Assembly (NCBI GenBank): GCA_025055355.1
Contig: JANWYM010000247.1
Location: forward strand, 1 to 6,531
Source: Abditibacteriales bacterium
GTDB taxonomy: Bacteria > Armatimonadota > Abditibacteriia > Abditibacteriales > JANWYM01
DNA: 6,531 nucleotides
Direction: 5' to 3'
Shown piece after piece: positions 1-4,007 of the stretch (positions within the stretch are counted from its first letter, which is position 1; each line of letters opens with the position of its first letter). A program made the position numbers and the translations under genes. The notes beneath the pieces were generated by a model. It made no database searches, was not told the origin of the DNA, and saw nothing but the letters and a program-made list of their open reading frames with translations.

Positions 1-443
1 ACTTCACGGGACGCACGCCGATTCGCGTGAAATGCACGACGACGATGGTGCCGGGGCAAGCCGCTGTGTCGCCGATGATTTACACGATTCTGTGCGAGTA
101 TGAACCCGCCGCGATGGTCATGTCCACCCTGCACTTCAACAACATCGTTCAGACCAGCGGGATGCACCGCTACGAGTGGATCATTGACGGCACGGAAGGT
201 TCGGCGAGCGCGACGAGCAGCGAGTTGGTCGTCTCGTTCAAGGACGCACCCGACCACAAGCAGACATTGCGCATTCAGGGCAGTTGGTTCCCCGACGCCT
301 TCGGCGGCAGCATGGGCGAACTCATGCGCGCCCTCACCGAAGGGCGCGAAGCCCAGACCAGCGGACGCGACAACCTTCACTCCCTCCGCATCGCCTACGC
401 CGCTGTGGAAAGTGCAGCGACGGGTCGAGCGGTGGAACTTTGA
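1..443 (+). CDS. Gfo/Idh/MocA-family oxidoreductase, C-terminal fragment (5' end outside window)
   Basis: The frame is open from base 3 to a TGA at 441-443, giving 147 visible residues. The N-terminal NAD(P)-binding Rossmann domain lies off the left edge. What remains looks like the C-terminal alpha/beta substrate domain of the family: a beta-strand stretch ending in EWIIDGTEGSA (the family's 'GTeGs' turn), then GSWFPDAFGGSMGELMRAL, and the characteristic final helix pattern EGREAQTSGRDNLHSLRIAYAAVESA followed by GRAVEL. The SGRDNL...L..A.A...SA..GR pattern is the usual C-terminus of sugar or inositol dehydrogenase-like members, so the true end of the protein is present. Members oxidise or reduce sugars and cyclitols with NAD(P) in the cytoplasm; the substrate cannot be told from this fragment. 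An in-frame GTG at 27 is inside the domain and is not a real start. The gene converges with the CDGSH gene. Confidence 0.85.
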   Translation, partial: FTGRTPIRVKCTTTMVPGQAAVSPMIYTILCEYEPAAMVMSTLHFNNIVQTSGMHRYEWIIDGTEGSASATSSELVVSFKDAPDHKQTLRIQGSWFPDAFGGSMGELMRALTEGREAQTSGRDNLHSLRIAYAAVESAATGRAVEL

Positions 444-472
444 GATGAATGGGATGAGGTGTGCAGGTGTTC

Positions 473-522
473 GGGTGATTAGATGGTTGTTACGACCCAA
501 CCACCTAACCACCCAACCACCT
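473..522. repeat. Foldback of GGTTAGGTGGTTGG-like units between convergent genes
   Basis: Bases 473-489 (core GTGATTAGATGGTTG) pair with 498-514 (core CAACCACCTAACCAC) to form a 17-bp stem around an 8-base loop. Read on the plus strand there are two A-C mismatches; in a minus-strand transcript both become G-U wobbles, so the stem would be continuous there. The right arm is also a direct repeat: ACCCAACCACCT occurs at 495-506 and again at 511-522. The structure fills most of the 81-base gap between two converging genes and could act as a bidirectional terminator or RNA-stabilising stem. No U-tract follows on either strand, so it is not a classical intrinsic terminator. Confidence 0.6.
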
Positions 523-524
523 CC

Positions 525-737
525 TTACGGCGTCTGCGGGGCGGCGTCGGCGGCTTGGAAGCCGATTTTGCTGTGGGTGCCGTCGCAGAACGGCTTTTTG
601 CTGGAAGACCCGCAGCGGCAGAGGGCAAACGGACGCTTGGGCGGCACCACTGCCTGCCCTGTGGGGTCGAGAAGCGTCACGTCTCCCTCCACCAGGTAAG
701 GTCCATTCGGTAACGCCTTGATGGTGACATCTGCCAT
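525..737 (-). CDS. CDGSH-type [2Fe-2S] iron-sulfur protein
   Basis: A 70-residue protein carrying one complete CDGSH (mitoNEET-like) zinc-finger domain. The ligands are C40, C42, C51 and H55 in LCRCGSSSKKPFCDGTH. Their spacing (C-x-C-x8-C-x3-H) is that of mitoNEET, so it should bind a [2Fe-2S] cluster by three Cys and one His. The N-terminal half (VTIKALPNGPYLVEGDVTLLDPTGQ) is the short beta-rich lead-in common to small bacterial members. There is no signal peptide or membrane segment, so it is cytosolic. Bacterial members are suspected of redox or cluster-transfer roles, but no partner can be named. The ATG at 735-737 is supported by a perfect AGGAGG 9 bases upstream. It converges with the Gfo/Idh/MocA gene and diverges from the HyuB gene. 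Confidence 0.9.
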   Translation of the reverse strand: MADVTIKALPNGPYLVEGDVTLLDPTGQAVVPPKRPFALCRCGSSSKKPFCDGTHSKIGFQAADAAPQTP

Positions 738-746
738 AGTCCTGAG

Positions 747-752
747 CCTCCT
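747..752 (-). promoter_or_regulatory. Ribosome binding site of the CDGSH gene
   Basis: AGGAGG on the minus strand, 9 bases before the ATG at 735-737. It is a perfect Shine-Dalgarno core and fixes the start codon of the small iron-sulfur protein. Confidence 0.8.
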
Positions 753-793
753 GTCCTTTGATGACTTAGCTTTTGCGTTTTGTCTGTCGCTTA

Positions 794-907
794 GAGCCTA
801 TCCCCAAAACCCTCCCCCAATTCCAACCGCCCCGAGGTCAGGTGACTTCGGCGACGCTACGAAGACGGCGGACCTCGACTTTAACGGGTGTTTTTGGAGT
901 TAGGCTC
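794..907. mobile_element. Putative MITE or insertion-sequence remnant (114 bp, no transposase)
   Basis: The left end begins GAGCCTATCCCCAAAA; the right end, read on the minus strand, begins GAGCCTAACTCCAAAA. Over 22 bases the ends match at 17 positions. Inside is a second foldback: CGAGGTC (833-839) with GACCTCG (871-877), then a symmetric 6x6 internal loop, then CTTCG (846-850) with CGAAG (860-864) around a 9-base loop. Terminal inverted repeats, small size and lack of a gene are typical of a MITE, and GAGCC at the tip resembles some IS5-type ends. Flanks are TTA on the left and TTC on the right, so a perfect target duplication is not seen. It could instead be a structured intergenic repeat. 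Confidence 0.45.
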
Positions 908-942
908 TTCACCCCCTGTCAATGCATGGGTCACACATCATC

Positions 943-955
943 GGGCGGGACGCCC
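943..955. repeat. Small GC-rich hairpin
   Basis: GGGCG (943-947), loop GGA, CGCCC (951-955): a perfect 5-bp stem within CGGGCGGGACGCCCAACC. It has the look of an interspersed repeat unit. No U-tract follows, so it is a poor terminator. Confidence 0.35.
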
Positions 956-1001
956 AACCTACCGCGTTGGCAGTCCCCGAGCAAAACGCAAAAGTTTGGG
1001 A

Positions 1002-1010
1002 TGATATACA
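1002..1010 (+). promoter_or_regulatory. Possible extended -10 promoter element for the HyuB gene
   Basis: TGATATACA fits the extended -10 pattern TGnTATAAT with 4 of 6 hexamer bases. No good -35 lies at the right distance. It sits about 75 bases before the first in-frame GTG of the HyuB gene. This is a weak call based on pattern alone. Confidence 0.25.
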
Positions 1011-1085
1011 TTCCAGTTTAACCCAGCGTCTCTCGTTTGTGAAGTCCCAGCGAGTTGCAATCAGGGATTTCAGCACGGCGAAAAA

Positions 1086-2801
1086 GTGAGTCAAACACTT
1101 AGCCCCCAACGATCGCGACAACTCCGCGTGGCGAGGGAGGTGGTTCTTATCAGAAGAGTTTCTGGATTTGACCCTGCTGAACTGACGCTTTTCTCGAATC
1201 TTCTCGTCAGCTTGACGGAGGAAATGGGCGTCACTTTGACGCGGACGGCGTATTCGCCCAACATCAAGGAGCGGCGGGACTTCTCCTGCGCCCTCTTCGA
1301 TGGACAGGGTCGGCTCATCGCGCAAGGAGCGCACATGCCCGTTCACCTCGGCTCCATGCCCGCCAGCGTCGCTAAAGCCATCGAGACTTTTCAATTCGAG
1401 GAGGGGGATGTTGTCATCCTCAACGACCCGTATCTGGGCGGCACGCACCTGCCTGACATCACCCTCGTCACACCTATCTTCGTGCCCTCGGACTTACGCT
1501 CTTCGCCTTTCGCCTTCCTCGCCACCCGCGCCCACCACGCCGACGTAGGTGGCATGACGCCCGGCTCCATGCCCCTGTCGCGGGAACTGTTTCAGGAGGG
1601 GCTGGTCCTGCCGCCGATGAAACTTTACAAGCGCGGTGAACCGAACGAGGAACTCCTCGCCCTCATCCGCGCCAACGTCCGAACCCCGTGGGAGCGGATG
1701 GGCGACCTGCGGGCACAACTGACCGCGCACGAGGTCGGCAAGCGGCGGTTGATCGAGGTTCTGGACAAATACGGAGCCACGAGCGTCAGCGAGCGGTTCC
1801 AAATGCTTCTCAACTACTCTGAACGCATGATGCGCGCCGTCATCACTCAGATTCCCGACGGCGTTTACGCGTTTGCAGACTGCCTTGACGACGACGGCAT
1901 CAATGACCAGCCCATTTTCATCCGCGTCCGCCTAAGCGTGCGCGGCTCGCAAGCGACGGTAGATTTCACCGGCAGCGACCCTGAATGTGCTGGCTCGCTC
2001 AACGCCGTCGCCGCCATTACGCAATCGGCAACTTACTACTGTTTCATGTGTCTGCTGGGGGATGACGTGCCATTCAACGCGGGCTGCTACGCGCCGATTC
2101 GCGTTGTCGCTCCCGCCGGCACGGTGGTCAACGCCCGATTCCCCCGCGCTGTCGCGGGTGGGAACGTTGAAACATCGCAGAGAATTGTGGACGTGGTGCT
2201 GGGCGCGTTGGCGCAAGCCGTCCCAGAGAGAATTCCTGCCGCCAGTCAAGGGACGATGAACAACCTCACGTTAGGGGGCTACGATGGGCAGCGGGGACGG
2301 TATTTTGCCTATTACGAGACGATCGCCGGCGGCATGGGGGCGCGCCCAACCAAAGGCGGCATAGACGGCGTTCATACGCACATGACCAACACCATGAACA
2401 CGCCGATTGAGGCGTTGGAGTTCGCCTATCCCCTACGCGTGGAACGCTACGAACTACGCGATCGCTCCGGCGGTGAAGGCAAATATCGTGGAGGCTGCGG
2501 TATCCGCCGCGACGTGCGCGTCCTCTGCAACGCGCAGGGAGCGATTCTGTCCGAACGCCGGAGGTTCGCCCCCTACGGGTTGCACGGAGGACAACCCGGC
2601 AGCAAAGGGGAAAACGTCCTCATCCGCGAAGGCAAATCCTACCGCTTGCCAGGCAAAACCGCGCTCGACTTGCAAGCAGGCGACGTCATTAGCCTCCGCA
2701 CGCCGGGCGGGGGAGGATGGGGAGCAGGTGACCAGCGAGCAGTAGCCGGTCATCCCCACGCTCGCAAGTCGAGGATGACAAGCGGAGAAACGAAATCATA
2801 A
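1086..2801 (+). CDS. hyuB: Hydantoinase B/oxoprolinase-family protein (HyuB-like)
   Basis: 571 residues from GTG 1086, covering the whole HyuB family domain. Recognisable blocks, in order: EEMGVTLTRTAYSPNIKERR (45-64), DFSCALFDGQGRLIAQGAH (65-83), VHLGSMP (86-92), LNDPYLGGTHLPDIT (112-126), TRAHHADVGGMTPGSMP (147-163), then HTHMTNTMNTPIEALE and YPLRVERYELR, a Gly-rich SGGEGKYRGG, and the terminal TPGGGGWG (539-546). His and Asp in the NDP..GGTHLPD and HHADVGG blocks are probably metal ligands, by family analogy. HyuB subunits work with HyuA in ATP-dependent opening of hydantoins, 5-oxoproline or related lactams; no HyuA is in the window. The family homology begins near residue 28, so the first 27 residues are suspect. 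GTG 1128 and GTG 1140 are alternative starts, and none of the three has a good Shine-Dalgarno. A 25-residue tail follows the usual end. The exact substrate is unknown. Confidence 0.88.
   Translation: MSQTLSPQRSRQLRVAREVVLIRRVSGFDPAELTLFSNLLVSLTEEMGVTLTRTAYSPNIKERRDFSCALFDGQGRLIAQGAHMPVHLGSMPASVAKAIETFQFEEGDVVILNDPYLGGTHLPDITLVTPIFVPSDLRSSPFAFLATRAHHADVGGMTPGSMPLSRELFQEGLVLPPMKLYKRGEPNEELLALIRANVRTPWERMGDLRAQLTAHEVGKRRLIEVLDKYGATSVSERFQMLLNYSERMMRAVITQIPDGVYAFADCLDDDGINDQPIFIRVRLSVRGSQATVDFTGSDPECAGSLNAVAAITQSATYYCFMCLLGDDVPFNAGCYAPIRVVAPAGTVVNARFPRAVAGGNVETSQRIVDVVLGALAQAVPERIPAASQGTMNNLTLGGYDGQRGRYFAYYETIAGGMGARPTKGGIDGVHTHMTNTMNTPIEALEFAYPLRVERYELRDRSGGEGKYRGGCGIRRDVRVLCNAQGAILSERRRFAPYGLHGGQPGSKGENVLIREGKSYRLPGKTALDLQAGDVISLRTPGGGGWGAGDQRAVAGHPHARKSRMTSGETKS
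2749..2779. repeat. Palindromic repeat in the 3' tail of the HyuB gene
   Basis: GTCATCC (2749-2755) and GGATGAC (2773-2779) form a perfect 7-bp stem with a 17-base loop. It encodes part of the 25-residue extension after the conserved TPGGGGWG end of HyuB. This looks like a REP-like unit that became the coding tail, but a single copy cannot prove this. Confidence 0.35.
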
Positions 2802-2861
2802 GATCGGTTGCCTGTATTACACGGTCCTTCTCGGATTCTTGTCAAGGACGATGACCGGGAT

Positions 2862-2890
2862 TTGCCAAAACTCTACGCTTGATTTATACT
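2862..2890 (+). promoter_or_regulatory. Sigma70-type promoter of the dehydrogenase gene
   Basis: TTGCCA at 2862-2867 (5 of 6 to TTGACA) and TATACT at 2885-2890 (5 of 6 to TATAAT) are separated by exactly 17 bases. Transcription would start near 2897, about 27 bases before the ATG. It gives the dehydrogenase its own transcription unit, independent of the HyuB gene, and rules against a TTG start at 2879, which would lie inside the promoter. Confidence 0.65.
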
Positions 2891-2907
2891 GGGGCAACTA
2901 AGGACAG

Positions 2908-2913
2908 AAAGGA
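2908..2913 (+). promoter_or_regulatory. Ribosome binding site of the dehydrogenase gene
   Basis: AAAGGA, 10 bases before the ATG at 2924. Together with the promoter just upstream it decides the start in favour of ATG 2924. Confidence 0.6.
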
Positions 2914-2923
2914 CGATGCCGTC

Positions 2924-3928
2924 ATGCAAGCCCTGATTCTGACTGACATCGGACGCTGCGAATTACAGGAGAAACCTCCTCCGCAGGCAGGCCCAGGGCA
3001 ACTGCTGGTCAAAATGCGCCTCTGCTCCATCGGGGCGGAGCATGTCTATTCGTGGAAGGGCGAGTGCTGCTACGTGGTGCCCTCACCGCGCAATCCGTAT
3101 TATCGCGGGTTTCCACTGCCGTTGAACGGCGAGATGGTGGGCGAGGTGGTGGAGGTCGGAACGGGGGTGGACGGCTGGGAGGTTGGCGAGCGCGTCTGCG
3201 GCTGGACGGCGTTTCAGGAGTATGTCGTCATAGGCGCAGCGGGGGCATTGAGAGTGCCGCCCGCCGTCAGGGACGAAGAAGCCGTGTTCGTGCCGTGGGG
3301 CGCGACGACGCTGCACGCCGTGCATCGCGCGCAGATCCTATTGGGCGACTCTGTGGTGGTGCTGGGTCAGGGACCGTTGGGATTGCTCGTGACGCAATGG
3401 GCGAAACTCAGCGGCGCGGACGACCTTATTGCTGTTGACGTGCGCGACAGCCGCCTCGCCTTAGCCAAGCAGTTGGGCGCCACGCACGTCATCAACGCCG
3501 CCAAGACCGACGTTCACGCACAAGTCCTGGCGCTCACCGACGGACAGGGCGCCGATGTCGTGATTGAAGCCTCCGGCGTCCCCGCCGTCGCTGCCGATGC
3601 TGTCGCCGTTGCCCGCACCAAAGCGCGTGTTGTGTTTTTGGGCTGGTATCAAACGCCCGTCACGTTGCCGCACTGGGTCGCCGATGTCTATCACAAGGAA
3701 CTCGATTTGATTGCGACGCGCGCGACGGGGTTTGGTGACCAGTATTTTCCCATAGAGAAATCCACCTCCGGGCGCAACCTGCGCACGGTGCTGAAATATA
3801 TCGCTGATGGCAAGGTCAACGTCAAGCCCATCGTCTCGCACGTCCTGCCGGTGGCGCGATACGAGGAGGCGTTGCAGTTGGAAGCGGACAAGCCAGAGGG
3901 TGCATTGAAGGTGCTGCTGCAGTGGTAA
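2924..3928 (+). CDS. Medium-chain (MDR) NAD-dependent dehydrogenase lacking the zinc ligands
   Basis: 334 residues, a normal length for the alcohol/threonine/sorbitol dehydrogenase (MDR) superfamily. Residues 1-110 are the GroES-like catalytic domain and about 140-270 the Rossmann domain, with GQGPLG at 148-153 as the dinucleotide-binding loop. Asp172 in AVDVRDSR suggests preference for NAD over NADP. GQGADVVIEASG is the usual MDR block further on. In zinc enzymes the catalytic ligands are Cys in CGICGSD and His-Glu in GHE. Here the matching segments are LCSIGAEHV (33-41) and LNGEMVGEV (67-75), so the second Cys of the motif and the His are both Gly. The four-Cys structural-zinc lobe is absent as well: GERVCGW runs directly into TAFQEYVV. 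It is therefore probably a zinc-independent reductase/dehydrogenase, somewhat like BchC-type or quinone-reductase-type members. The substrate is unknown. It has its own promoter and lies 122 bases after the HyuB gene. Confidence 0.85.
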   Translation: MQALILTDIGRCELQEKPPPQAGPGQLLVKMRLCSIGAEHVYSWKGECCYVVPSPRNPYYRGFPLPLNGEMVGEVVEVGTGVDGWEVGERVCGWTAFQEYVVIGAAGALRVPPAVRDEEAVFVPWGATTLHAVHRAQILLGDSVVVLGQGPLGLLVTQWAKLSGADDLIAVDVRDSRLALAKQLGATHVINAAKTDVHAQVLALTDGQGADVVIEASGVPAVAADAVAVARTKARVVFLGWYQTPVTLPHWVADVYHKELDLIATRATGFGDQYFPIEKSTSGRNLRTVLKYIADGKVNVKPIVSHVLPVARYEEALQLEADKPEGALKVLLQW

Positions 3929-3985
3929 CACGATCGGCAAGAGTGACGCGGTTGCCCTCGTTCCTTGCGCGTGACATGACATCAG

Positions 3986-4001
3986 GTTCGGATGTTCGGA
4001 T
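3986..4001. repeat. Perfect 8-bp tandem duplication between convergent genes
   Basis: GTTCGGAT occurs twice back to back at 3986-3993 and 3994-4001, in the 79-base gap between the converging dehydrogenase and large-protein genes. It is followed directly by AGGCTC, which with the last bases gives GGATAGGCTC, the reverse complement of the tip of the 794-907 element. Confidence 0.4.
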
Positions 4002-4007
4002 AGGCTC

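Larger units (their letters stand above)
770..994. repeat. 13-bp perfect inverted repeat bracketing the MITE-like element
   Basis: CTTTTGCGTTTTG at 770-782 is the exact reverse complement of CAAAACGCAAAAG at 982-994. The two copies enclose the 794-907 element and the 943-955 hairpin. A 13-bp match inside a 350-base region is unlikely by chance, though the A/T runs weaken this. It could be the ends of an older insertion or two operator-like sites in opposite orientation, one in front of each divergent gene. Confidence 0.45.
738..1085. other. Gene-free divergent intergenic region rich in inverted repeats
   Basis: About 350 bases between the divergent CDGSH and HyuB genes. Reading frames across it on either strand have no recognisable domain and are probably not coding. 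It holds the CDGSH ribosome binding site, a 13-bp inverted repeat (770-782 with 982-994), a 114-bp MITE-like foldback (794-907), a small GC hairpin (943-955) and a weak extended -10-like site (1002-1010). Both genes' promoters must lie here or be carried by the repeats. Confidence 0.7.

Noticed and set aside
100..699. 199-codon plus-strand frame
   Set aside because: It is an Arg/Ser/Pro-rich shadow of the Gfo/Idh/MocA frame and runs antisense through the CDGSH gene.
1044..1076. Stretch containing GTTGCAATCAGGGATTTCAG, reminiscent of a CRISPR repeat
   Set aside because: Only a single copy, with no spacer-length periodicity and no cas gene in the window.
909..1448. 179-codon minus-strand frame overlapping the HyuB start
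   Set aside because: It is largely antisense to the clearly coding HyuB gene and shows no domain; its last part crosses repeat DNA.
2824..2849. GTCCTT/AAGGAC 6-bp stem after HyuB as an intrinsic terminator
   Set aside because: The loop is 14 bases, the stem is weak and there is no U-tract after it.
2879..2923. TTG 2879 as the start of the dehydrogenase
   Set aside because: It would lie inside the promoter (-10 at 2885-2890), and the encoded residues do not belong to the family N-terminus; ATG 2924 has a ribosome binding site.
3936..3968. GGCAA/TTGCC and GCAAG/CTTGC stems after the dehydrogenase as terminator
   Set aside because: Both are 5-bp stems with long loops and no U-tract; they compete with each other and are expected by chance.
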